A DNA stretch of 64,000 nucleotides from Gemmatimonadota bacterium (GTDB lineage Bacteria; Gemmatimonadota; Gemmatimonadetes; Longimicrobiales; Gaopeijiaceae). Positions 49,450 through 58,016 of this stretch are shown in pieces. Numbering within the stretch: position 1 is the stretch's first letter; every line of letters starts with the position of its first letter. The notes beneath the pieces were generated by a model that did no database searches, had not been told where the DNA came from, and saw only the letters and a list, made by a program, of their open reading frames with translations. The stretch lies in NCBI GenBank assembly GCA_015664885.1, contig DQPL01000098.1:62001-126000 (forward strand). Reading direction: 5' to 3'. The position numbers and the translations under genes are program-made.

Positions 49450-51705
49450 CTACCCGGCCAGATTCAGCAGCCGCGTGAACTTGATCACGAAGGATCGCTC
49501 GAGCGGGCCCCTGGGGATTCCGGTCTCGAGAATCGATCCGGTGTGGCGCAGGTCGTTGTAGACGAGAAAGAGCCCTGTGCCAGCCGTATTGAGCCAGCCG
49601 AAGCGGATATTGCCGGAGAAAGAATCCGATTGATCGCTGTACTGGAGTAGCGACTGCAGGTAGATACTCGGTGTGAAGCTGTAGGCCGCTTTGAAGCTGA
49701 TCAGTGATGTCTGAAAGTCGCCCTGGTCTAGATTCACGTCGAACCAGTTGACGCGCAGGCTCGCCACGAAGGTGTCGCTCACTCTCGCGTTCACCGCCGT
49801 CCCGGTTCCGTACCGCGTACCGTTGTAAAAGCCACCGATATCGATGTTGCCTTCCACCGAAAGAGGTGCGCTCAGGTCCGTGTTGAAGCGGAAGCCCCAG
49901 TCCGGGTTGTCGTATGTGCCGGCTGGGATGAAGATGCCGTCCGAGATCTCGAAGGGCTCGCGCAGGCCCTCTCGACGAAAGTTGACACCAGGCAGCTGAA
50001 AGAAGGCCCCGTTGGCGAACTCGAAGTGGGAGTCCAAATGCCAATGGCGGGTCTCGCTGAAGCCATCCAGCGATAGGTGCTCCCGGTAGGAGAAGTGTGG
50101 CCGCAGCTCCTTGAACCAATCGATCCCGTCGACGCGGATGTGGCGCAACCCGTACACGCTCCGGAACTGATGAGCGCCCCGTGGCGAGAAACCGACCTCC
50201 GGATTGAATCCCTCCCCGACACGTCGATATTGGGCTCTGAAGTCCCAGTCGCGCGAGGTCCACTGACCAGACAGCTCCAGGGACGTCTGATCATTCTCGG
50301 TGCCGGGGGTGCTGCTCGCGGCGACGTAGCCGTCCAACGTGAGAGCTTCCCCGATACCGAGCCGTCCATCGAGCGCCCCTGTGTAGTTGTAGTCGTCCGT
50401 GTCGTCGGTGTTATAGCGGCTCACGAAGGCTGCGCCGATTCGGGTTCGATTGGGCAGCTCCTTCATCACCCGGACGACGCCGAAGTTGTTTGCTGGGGCG
50501 ACGCTGTCGACCGACTCGGTCTGGATGTCGAGAAAACCCACCGTGAGGCCGGCGATGCGGCCGGTAATACGGCCCCCACCCAGGATCGGCACCGCCTGAC
50601 CATCTGCGATCCCGATGCGCCGGCTGAAGAAGATCTCGTTGTTCTGTGCGGACCCGACAGCAAACGTGCCGGCGTTCTCCAGGAAGAACGGCCTCTTTTC
50701 GGGGAAAAATAGGCTGAATCGCGTCAGATTGAGCTGCTGCTCGTCCACCTCGACTTGGGCGAAGTCGGTGTTGTAGGTGAGGTCGAGCGTCAGACTCGCA
50801 GCAGATACGAGCTTGAGGTCGAACCCGACGTCACCGTTGTTGTCGTCTTCCGGACTCGAGTTGGCCGCGTAGACCCGGCGCCCAGAACCGAGCAGGTACG
50901 GGGTGAAGGTGCCCGTTCTACGGGCGGGAGCGTCGAATCCCTCGAGCACGCCGGCGCTCGACAAGCGAAAGACATTGAACTGCCGGGCCACCGGAGACCA
51001 AAACGACTCTTCGTTGTTGCGTCGGATCCGGCGCGTCACGTTGAAGCCCCAGCGCTGGGCCCCGCCGGAGCCATAGCGTAGTGTGGAAAACGGGATGCGA
51101 AACTCGGCGTACCATCCCTCGCCATCCCGGGTCGTCGCCACCTGCCAGCTACCGTCCCAATTCACGTTGAAGCCCCCTCCCGACCCGCTGCTTTGCCGTC
51201 TCCCCCCACCGCCCCCACTGCCGCCGCTACCTCTCCCCCCGCCCTGCCCTTCACGCGTGATCTGCCCATCGTACTCGATGCCCGCGGGCGTGGTCGCAAA
51301 CAGGAAGCCGTTTTGTCGGTCGAGATACGTGTCGAAGACGAGCAGCAACGCATCCGCGTCCTGAGGATTCGCGTCTCGGCGGGCTTCCCCGTACACGATG
51401 CCGTCAGCATCCCGGTCGAACAGCCAAGCTCCGACGTAGACGGCCTCGTCGTCGTAGAGTATGCGCACCTCGGTGCGCTCGCTGACAGGCTCGCCCTCCA
51501 TCGGGTCGCGCTGCACGAAGTCCCCGAGGGAACTCCCTGCCATCCACGAAGCGTCGTCCAAGATGCCGTCGATCGTCGGTGCTTCCTCCACACGGGTGGC
51601 GGTGGCGACAGGTGCGTCCTGGGCGAGCACTCGAGCGGGCGCAAAGACTGCGGGCCCGAGCGTGAACAGCAGGAAAGCGCGGGCCACGGCGGGTGTCGGC
51701 TTCAT
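49450..51705 (-). CDS. DUF5916/CBM9-like outer-membrane-associated protein (copy 2)
   Basis: EEAPTIDGILDDASWMAGSSLGDFVQRDPMEGEPVSERTEVRILYDDEAVYVGAWLFD; FFPEKRPFFLENAGTFAVG. Confidence 0.88.
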   Translation of the reverse strand: MKPTPAVARAFLLFTLGPAVFAPARVLAQDAPVATATRVEEAPTIDGILDDASWMAGSSLGDFVQRDPMEGEPVSERTEVRILYDDEAVYVGAWLFDRDADGIVYGEARRDANPQDADALLLVFDTYLDRQNGFLFATTPAGIEYDGQITREGQGGGRGSGGSGGGGGRRQSSGSGGGFNVNWDGSWQVATTRDGEGWYAEFRIPFSTLRYGSGGAQRWGFNVTRRIRRNNEESFWSPVARQFNVFRLSSAGVLEGFDAPARRTGTFTPYLLGSGRRVYAANSSPEDDNNGDVGFDLKLVSAASLTLDLTYNTDFAQVEVDEQQLNLTRFSLFFPEKRPFFLENAGTFAVGSAQNNEIFFSRRIGIADGQAVPILGGGRITGRIAGLTVGFLDIQTESVDSVAPANNFGVVRVMKELPNRTRIGAAFVSRYNTDDTDDYNYTGALDGRLGIGEALTLDGYVAASSTPGTENDQTSLELSGQWTSRDWDFRAQYRRVGEGFNPEVGFSPRGAHQFRSVYGLRHIRVDGIDWFKELRPHFSYREHLSLDGFSETRHWHLDSHFEFANGAFFQLPGVNFRREGLREPFEISDGIFIPAGTYDNPDWGFRFNTDLSAPLSVEGNIDIGGFYNGTRYGTGTAVNARVSDTFVASLRVNWFDVNLDQGDFQTSLISFKAAYSFTPSIYLQSLLQYSDQSDSFSGNIRFGWLNTAGTGLFLVYNDLRHTGSILETGIPRGPLERSFVIKFTRLLNLAG

Positions 51706-51719
51706 GTATTCGGGAAGGA

Positions 51720-53132
51720 TCAGGGATTCTCGAGTTCGGCGAGGCGAGTGGCCACTTCCTGGAGCTGATCGCGCACGGCGCGCAGTGACGTGCCCCCGTC
51801 GGAGTCACGCGCGTCCGCGGACCGAAACCAATCGAAGACCTCGGCCACGTCCTGCTCGAACGCTTCGTGCTCCGCTTTCATGGCATCCAGCGGCAACTCA
51901 GAGAGAGAGACACCGGAGTCCTCTGATGTGCGGACGAGACGTCCCACCACCTCGTGGGTCGTGCGAAACGGTACACCCCGACGCACCAGGTAGTCCGCCA
52001 GATCCGTGGCCAGGAGTTGCGCATTCATCACCTCGAGCATGCGCTCCGGAACGAAGGTGGCAGTCTCCACGGCGCCTGCGACGGGCGGCAGCGTCAGGTC
52101 CAAGGTGTCCACGGTGTCGAAGAGCGCCTCCTTGTCTTCCTGTAGATCCCGGTTGTACCCGGTCGGAAGCCCCTTCAGCAGCGTAATCATCGTCGTCAAG
52201 TTGCCGGCGAGGCGGCCCGACTTCCCCCGCGCGAGCTCGGCGACGTCGGGATTCCGCTTCTGGGGCATCAGGCTCGAGCCCGTGCTATAGCCGTCCGACA
52301 ACCGAAGAAAGCCGAACTCCACGCTCGAAAAGAGCACCAGATCCTCCGAGAGCCGCGAAAGGTGGACTCCGATCATCGCGCCGGCGTATACCAAGTCACA
52401 CACCCAGTCCCGATCGGCGACCGCATCGATGGAGTTCTCGCTCAGGCGCTCGAAGCCGAGCTCCTTTCGCAGCGCATCGCGGTCCACAGGAAATGGGCAC
52501 CCGGCAATGGCACCCGAGCCCAGGGGCAAAACGGACGCGGCGTCACCGGCGCGGCGCACTCTCTCGATGTCGCGCAGAAACGCGAACACGTGCGCGAGGG
52601 CCCAATGTGCGGCGCGGATCGGTTGTGCTTGCTGGAGGTGCGTGTAACCGGGCATCACCGCGTCGATACCGCTCGCCGCGAGGTCGCGAAGTGCACGGCA
52701 CAGTGCTCTCAAGTGGACCTCGATGCGCTTGGCGGAGGTCATGCCGTACGCCCTGACTCCCGTGGACGACTGGTCGTTCCGGGAGCGCCCGGTGTGCAGC
52801 TTGCCGGCGACATCACCGGCAGCTTCTCCGAGCATGCGCTCGATGACCGAGTGGATGTCCTCTTCCGGCGCGTCTCCCAGGCCGTCTTCATCGATCCGGG
52901 CTTCCACTACATCCAGACCGGACAGGATGGCCTCGACTTCCGCCTCCGTCAGGACTTGGGCCCCACCCAGCGCACGCGCCCATGCCCTGCTGCCGCGGAT
53001 GTCCTCACGCCACAGGCGTTGGTCGATATGCAAGCTGAGGTTGAGCGGGACCATCTCGGGGGCCATCTTGCCCTCGAAACGCCCCCCCCACAGCGCAGCG
53101 GGGACAGGTGCCGCGGGGTCTGTGTCGCTCAG
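51720..53132 (-). CDS. argH: Argininosuccinate lyase (start codon ambiguous)
   Basis: ALWGGRFEGKMAPEM..., TGSSLMPQKRNPDVAEL. Confidence 0.93.
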   Translation of the reverse strand: MSDTDPAAPVPAALWGGRFEGKMAPEMVPLNLSLHIDQRLWREDIRGSRAWARALGGAQVLTEAEVEAILSGLDVVEARIDEDGLGDAPEEDIHSVIERMLGEAAGDVAGKLHTGRSRNDQSSTGVRAYGMTSAKRIEVHLRALCRALRDLAASGIDAVMPGYTHLQQAQPIRAAHWALAHVFAFLRDIERVRRAGDAASVLPLGSGAIAGCPFPVDRDALRKELGFERLSENSIDAVADRDWVCDLVYAGAMIGVHLSRLSEDLVLFSSVEFGFLRLSDGYSTGSSLMPQKRNPDVAELARGKSGRLAGNLTTMITLLKGLPTGYNRDLQEDKEALFDTVDTLDLTLPPVAGAVETATFVPERMLEVMNAQLLATDLADYLVRRGVPFRTTHEVVGRLVRTSEDSGVSLSELPLDAMKAEHEAFEQDVAEVFDWFRSADARDSDGGTSLRAVRDQLQEVATRLAELENP

Positions 53133-54385
53133 AGCGCCCCGGCCTCGACGACCTGTTCGGTCAGCTTGGAGACGGCCTGTTGGCTGGTCGGGTCCTTGCC
53201 GGCCATGGCTGCCGCAGCACGAATGGGCAGGCCGAAGAGACGGATGAAGCCGTCCGCATCCGCGTGATCGTAGGTGGCGGCACGGCCGAAGCTCGCGAGG
53301 TCCTCGCGGTACAGCGACACCGGGCTCTGCCGGGACGCTACGGAGCAGCAGCCCTTGAAGAGCTTGAGCCTGACCGAGCCGGTCACGTTCTTCGACAGAA
53401 CGTCGGACATGGCCTGCATCGCTTCGCGCTCCGGGGTCCACCAGCGGCCTTCGTAGATCATGTCGGCCCACCGCTGAGCGATTTCGTCCTTGAGGCCTTC
53501 GGCACGACGGTCGATGGTGATCGACTCGAGGTCCTTGATCGCCGCATAGAGCAGCGTGCCGCCCGGTGTCTCGTACACGCCGCGAGACTTCATGCCGACG
53601 AGACGGTTCTCGACCAGGTCTGCGCGCCCGACACCGTGCCGCGCCCCGACCTCGTTGAGAGTCTCGAGCAGCTGGACCGCGCCCATGGCCTCACCGTTCA
53701 CCGATACCGGCACGCCGCCCTCGAAGGCGATCTCCACGTACTCTGCTTTGTCGGGCGCAAGCTCAGGTGCCAGAGTCCACAGAAACATCGACTCTTCCGG
53801 CTCGAATGCCGGGTCCTCGAGGGGCCCACCTTCGTGGGAAATGTGCCAAAGGTTCTCGTCTCTCGAGAATAGCTTGGTCTCGTCCACGCCTTCGAGCGGG
53901 ATGTTGCGCTCATGCGCATACGCGAGTGCGTCCTCGCGGGACTCCAGATCCCACTCCCGCCACGGCGCGATGATCTTCAGATCAGGCGCGAGCGCCGCGT
54001 AACTGAGCTCGAAGCGCACCTGGTCGTTTCCCTTGCCGGTGCACCCGTGCGAAACGGCATCCGCACCGACCAACCTGGCGATTTCGACCTGACGTTGTCC
54101 GAGAATCGGACGCGCCATCGCAGTACCCAGCAAGTACTTACGGCCGTAGACGGCACCTATCTTGAGCGTGGGCCAGGCGAAGTCCTCTACGAACGGTTGG
54201 CGTAGGTCCTCGCCGTAGAAGCTGCTCGCGCCGGTCGCAAGGGCCTTGGCCTCGAGGCCATCCAGGCCACCCTGCTGGCCGACGTCGCCCGCCATACAAA
54301 TGACTTCGGCCCCGTAGTTCTCCGTGAGCCATGGCACGATGACGGAGGTATCGAGCCCGCCGGAATATCCGAGAACCACCTTCAT
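53129..54385 (-). CDS. argG: Argininosuccinate synthase
   Basis: 418 aa; VVLGYSGGLDTSVIVPWL; GCTGKGNDQVRFEL. Confidence 0.96.
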   Translation of the reverse strand: MKVVLGYSGGLDTSVIVPWLTENYGAEVICMAGDVGQQGGLDGLEAKALATGASSFYGEDLRQPFVEDFAWPTLKIGAVYGRKYLLGTAMARPILGQRQVEIARLVGADAVSHGCTGKGNDQVRFELSYAALAPDLKIIAPWREWDLESREDALAYAHERNIPLEGVDETKLFSRDENLWHISHEGGPLEDPAFEPEESMFLWTLAPELAPDKAEYVEIAFEGGVPVSVNGEAMGAVQLLETLNEVGARHGVGRADLVENRLVGMKSRGVYETPGGTLLYAAIKDLESITIDRRAEGLKDEIAQRWADMIYEGRWWTPEREAMQAMSDVLSKNVTGSVRLKLFKGCCSVASRQSPVSLYREDLASFGRAATYDHADADGFIRLFGLPIRAAAAMAGKDPTSQQAVSKLTEQVVEAGAL

Positions 54386-54420
54386 GATGATTTCCTCTAG
54401 CCGCGCTCAGCAGCGCGAGT

Positions 54421-54512
54421 AAAAAACCAGGGCCGGGGGTCGGAAGACCAACGCTTCCCGCCGAAGCTCTGGGGGGCACCTGCCCCTAACTGCCGCCCCC
54501 GGTCCCCTTTTT
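54421..54512 (-). ncRNA. Structured argG leader RNA ending in U6 (candidate attenuator/cis-regulatory RNA)
   Basis: Minus strand GGGGACCGGGGGCGG...CCGACCCCCGGCCCTGGTTTTTT outer stem; internal GGGGC-AGGT-GCCCC and GCTTC-GGCGG-GAAGC hairpins. Confidence 0.55.
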
Positions 54513-54550
54513 CAGTTCAAGCTTGCATGGCCGACATTGTCGGTCAGGAA

Positions 54551-54583
54551 GAATAAATATTCACCTTGTGTGCATTATGTCAA
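54551..54583 (-). promoter_or_regulatory. Probable argG promoter: -35 TTGACA with ARG-box-like operator over the -10 region
   Basis: Minus strand TTGACA (54583-54578); ARG-box core GAATAAATATTCA at 54551-54563 on plus strand. Confidence 0.65.
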
Positions 54584-54602
54584 GCAGAACGGCGGGCTGA
54601 TG

Positions 54603-55058
54603 TCAGTGTAGAGGACGTGCCATCTGCTCGAGCCGTGCCTGAACCGCCGGGAGGAACTCGGGTTTGCGCAGAATGATGAGGATGGTGTCGTCCCCGGCGA
54701 GCGTGCCCAGGACCTCGTGCCACTCTTCCCAGTCGATGCCGGCCGCAACGGTTTGAGCGCCACCCTTCATGGTCTGCACCACCAGGAGGTGATCGACTCC
54801 CTCGGCGGATTGGAAAAGCGCTGGAAGCAGAGATTCCAATGACGGCGTGCTGTCCCACTCCTCAGGCACCGAATAGTGGGGCGCACCGTCCGCACCGGGC
54901 ACTTTCACGAGGCGCAATTCGCGCATGTCGCGGGAAAGCGTAGCCTGGGTCACGTCGGTGCCCTGCTTCTGCAGAAGCTCACGCAGCGATTCCTGGCTGG
55001 TGACGCGATGGTTCTTGAGAACCTCGAGGATTTGCGCGTGACGGTCGTGCTTGCTCAC
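54603..55058 (-). CDS. argR: Arginine repressor ArgR
   Basis: 151 aa; HAQILEVLKNHRVTSQESLRELLQKQGTDVTQATLSRDMRELRLVKV; GTLAGDDTILIILR. Confidence 0.93.
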   Translation of the reverse strand: MSKHDRHAQILEVLKNHRVTSQESLRELLQKQGTDVTQATLSRDMRELRLVKVPGADGAPHYSVPEEWDSTPSLESLLPALFQSAEGVDHLLVVQTMKGGAQTVAAGIDWEEWHEVLGTLAGDDTILIILRKPEFLPAVQARLEQMARPLH

Positions 55059-55504
55059 GCCGCCGCCTCCTCGAGGAAGGCACGAACGCGCTCGGGCTCG
55101 AAGCCCATGCTGCGCTCCACCTCCACGCCGTCCCGGAAGATGATCAAGGTCGGGATGCTCCGGATGTCATACTTGGCCGCGACTTCAGGCGCGCGGTCGG
55201 TGTCCACCTTTGTCACCAGGACCTTACCCATGTGCTGGTGCGCGAGCTCGTCTACCAGGGGCGCGACCATCTTGCAGGGGCCGCACCAGTCCGCGTAGAA
55301 GTCGACCAGGACAGGCACGGACGCCTTCAGTACCGTGGCGTCGAAGTCGTCCTGCGCGACCTTCACGGGCCGGTCGAGCCGCATGGGCTTGCTGCATTCG
55401 CCGCACTTGGGGCGGTCCGCGGCGCGCGCGAAGTCCACGCGGTTCTGAGTACTGCAGAAGGCACAGCGCAGCGTGATGGGGCTTTGGGCTTCGGTCGTAG
55501 TCAT
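55055..55504 (-). CDS. Thioredoxin (TrxC-like, N-terminal zinc ribbon)
   Basis: CAFCSTQNRV...KCGECSKPM; VDFYADWCGPCKMVAPLVDELA. Confidence 0.93.
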   Translation of the reverse strand: MTTTEAQSPITLRCAFCSTQNRVDFARAADRPKCGECSKPMRLDRPVKVAQDDFDATVLKASVPVLVDFYADWCGPCKMVAPLVDELAHQHMGKVLVTKVDTDRAPEVAAKYDIRSIPTLIIFRDGVEVERSMGFEPERVRAFLEEAAA

Positions 55505-55634
55505 GGACGCTCCACGAGGATTCCTAGCGCGAAACTATACTCCGATTCGTCCTACTCGCCAACGACTTGCGGCGTTTCGAGAGTGCGACCCAAGGGTGGC
55601 GGTGGCGTGTGACAATCGGCATGATGCCGCCCTG

Positions 55635-56609
55635 ATGAACGCACCGCGCTTCGACTTGGCTCGCTTCGAGCAGGCCCATGCCCGCATCGTCTCGGCAGTC
55701 CACCGGACACCGATGCTGCGGTCGCAGACGCTCTCCAACCGCATCGGTGCACCCGTGTACCTGAAGTGCGAAAACCTTCAGAAAACGGGCGCATTCAAGG
55801 TGCGAGGAGCCCTGCACCGGTTGCTCCAGCTCAGCGACGAGCAGCGCGCGCGGGGGGTCGCGACGATCTCGGCGGGCAACCACGCGCAGGCACTCGCCTG
55901 GGCGGCGACGGCTGCGGGCGTTCGCTGCCTGGTGGTCATGCCCGAGAGTGCGTCGCCCACCAAAATCCGGGCGAGTAGAGAATACGGCGCCGAAGTGATC
56001 CTACACGGTGACGCCAAGGCCGCCTTCACCAAGGTCTTCGAGCTCTCAGAAGAACGAGGGATGACGTTCGTGCACCCCTTCGACGACGAAGAGGTAGTGG
56101 CGGGACACGGGAGCTGCGGCTTGGAGATTGTCGACCAGTTGCCGGGCGTGCATACCATCGTCGTCCCGGTTGGAGGGGGTGGCCTCTCGTCCGCGATCGC
56201 GACCTCGGTAGCGGCAGCCAAGCCGGGCGTCGCGGTTTGGGGCGTCGAGCCCGAGGGAGCCCCGAGTATGCACCGCTCATTGCAGGCAGGCGAGGCGATC
56301 CATCTGGAGTCCGTCAGCACCGTCGCCGATGGTCTCGCGCCGCCAATGGCCGGTGTCCTGAACCACGAGCTGCTCGCGGCTCACGCACGAGGTGTGGTAC
56401 TGGTCAGCGACCATCAGATCATCCGCGCGCTGAGGTTCATCGTCGAGCGCACCAAGCTGCTCGTCGAACCGTCAGGGGCCGCGGCGGTCGCCGCACTGCT
56501 GGAAGGCCACATTCCTGTGGGACCAGAGCAGCCAGTTGTTGCCGTGCTCAGCGGAGGAAACGTCGACCTTCCCTCTCTGTGCACTCTGTTGTCCGAGGGC
56601 ATGGACTAG
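55635..56609 (+). CDS. Threonine/serine dehydratase-like PLP enzyme
   Basis: VHRTPMLRSQTLSNRIGAPVYLKCENLQKTGAFKVRGALHRL; VVPVGGGGLSSAIATS. Confidence 0.92.
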   Translation: MNAPRFDLARFEQAHARIVSAVHRTPMLRSQTLSNRIGAPVYLKCENLQKTGAFKVRGALHRLLQLSDEQRARGVATISAGNHAQALAWAATAAGVRCLVVMPESASPTKIRASREYGAEVILHGDAKAAFTKVFELSEERGMTFVHPFDDEEVVAGHGSCGLEIVDQLPGVHTIVVPVGGGGLSSAIATSVAAAKPGVAVWGVEPEGAPSMHRSLQAGEAIHLESVSTVADGLAPPMAGVLNHELLAAHARGVVLVSDHQIIRALRFIVERTKLLVEPSGAAAVAALLEGHIPVGPEQPVVAVLSGGNVDLPSLCTLLSEGMD

Positions 56610-57389
56610 ATGTGTAGGCTGGTCGCATATCTCGGTGCGCCCATAACGCCCGCGCATCTAGTGTTCGATGGAGCGCATTCGCTCTACGAACAGAGCTGGG
56701 CACCCCAGGAGCTGCTGCACGGAACGATAAACGCCGACGGGTACGGAGTGGTCTGGTACGCGGATGGGCGCCCCGCCCGCTTGGCGGAATCGCGTCCCAT
56801 ATGGTACAACTCAGACCTCCGTGGCACCCTGGCCTCGCTGTCTTCCGGCTGTATGCTCGCCGGGCTGCGAAATGGCACCCCGGGAATCCCGCTCGATCGT
56901 TCGGGCGTGCCACCGCTGGTATTCGAGAAGTGGAGCTTCATGCTGAACGGGTTCGTCCCGGACTTCCGGCTGCAGCACATGCGCGCCTTGCGAGCCGAAC
57001 TCCCCGACGACCTGTACGCCGAGTTAAGAGGATCCTCAGACTCGGAGACGCTCTTCCTGCTGGCGGTGGCCGCCATTCGAGGGGGCGCTACGCTTCCGGA
57101 GGCACTCGAGCGCGTAGCCAAGACGGTCTATGACCGCGTAGGCCGAGAGACTGAAGCTCAGATGAACCTGATATTGAGCGACGGGGAGCGCATCGCAGCA
57201 GTGCGCAGCGGGACGCTGCTGGAAACCAACTCGCTCTATCTGGCGAAGCGCCCACCCTTTGCGCCCGACGGCATCGTGCTCGCGTCGGAGCGTCTCGATT
57301 CTGGTGCGGTGTGGGAACCCGTCGACGGGCATAGTTGGATCGAGATTGGCCCGCAACTGGAGGTGCAAGGCGAGGGGCTCTTCTTTTAG
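56610..57389 (+). CDS. egtC: Class II glutamine amidotransferase, EgtC-like (ergothioneine biosynthesis)
   Basis: MCRLVAYLGAP; INADGYGVVWYADG; co-localisation with egtB/egtD. Confidence 0.78.
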   Translation: MCRLVAYLGAPITPAHLVFDGAHSLYEQSWAPQELLHGTINADGYGVVWYADGRPARLAESRPIWYNSDLRGTLASLSSGCMLAGLRNGTPGIPLDRSGVPPLVFEKWSFMLNGFVPDFRLQHMRALRAELPDDLYAELRGSSDSETLFLLAVAAIRGGATLPEALERVAKTVYDRVGRETEAQMNLILSDGERIAAVRSGTLLETNSLYLAKRPPFAPDGIVLASERLDSGAVWEPVDGHSWIEIGPQLEVQGEGLFF

Positions 57390-58015
57390 GAGAGCTTGTG
57401 GACTCCCACTTGGGACATCAACCCCTCCATCGCCTCGTAGGGCTGCGCGCCTACCACGGCGTAGCCGTCCGCGACGAAGGTCGGCACACCGGTCACGCCC
57501 ATGTTCCTGGCCCGCTCCCAGTGGGCGTCCACGATGCTCCGGTACCGGCGCTCCTCCATCGCCTGGCGCGCCTCGGCTGCATCCAGGCCCACGGTCGCCG
57601 CCACGTCCACGACCACGTCCGTCAGCGCGAGGTTGCGAGCCTCCACGAAATAGGCTCGGAAGAGCGCGTCGTGCAGCGCGTCGGTGACACCGGCCTCATC
57701 CCCCCAGACTGCCAGCTCCTGCGCGAGGCGGCTGTTGTACGTGTGCGTTCGCTCCCCGTACTCCAGGCCCTCCTCCGCCATGAGCGCACCGAACCGGCGT
57801 TTCATGTCCTCGAGACCCGCTTCACGGCCGGCGAAGAGCTCGGCGAGTGGGCGCCCCTCGCTCGGAGTCTCCGGATGGAGGGGGAAATACGTGTAGCGCG
57901 CCGTGACGGCGTACTCCGCTTCGAGTTTGCGAGCGCGCCCGGCGCTCAGGTAACACCAGGGTCAGACGAAGTCGGTGAAGACCTCCAGGACGGCAGAATC
58001 GGGCACAGCAGTCAC
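57386..58015 (-). CDS. FrnE/DsbA-family oxidoreductase, predicted selenoprotein (UPWC active site; TGA at 57964-57962)
   Basis: Conceptual translation from GTG: VTAVPDSAVLEVFTDFV-U-PWCYLSAGRARKLEAEYAVTARYTYFPLHPETPSEGRPLAELFAGREAGLEDMKRRFG...GVTGVPTFVADGYAVVGAQPYE; only TGA replaces the Cys. Confidence 0.8.
57931..57947 (-). promoter_or_regulatory. Candidate bacterial SECIS hairpin
   Basis: GAGCGC-CGGGC-GCGCUC, stem begins 14 nt and loop 20 nt after UGA, G in the apical loop. Confidence 0.7.
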
Positions 58016-58016
58016 C

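Noticed and set aside
57962-57964. TGA as an ordinary nonsense mutation making the FrnE-like gene a pseudogene
   Set aside because: Only the active-site Cys codon is affected, flanking sequence is conserved on both sides and a SECIS-like hairpin follows; still listed as the main alternative until sel genes are checked.
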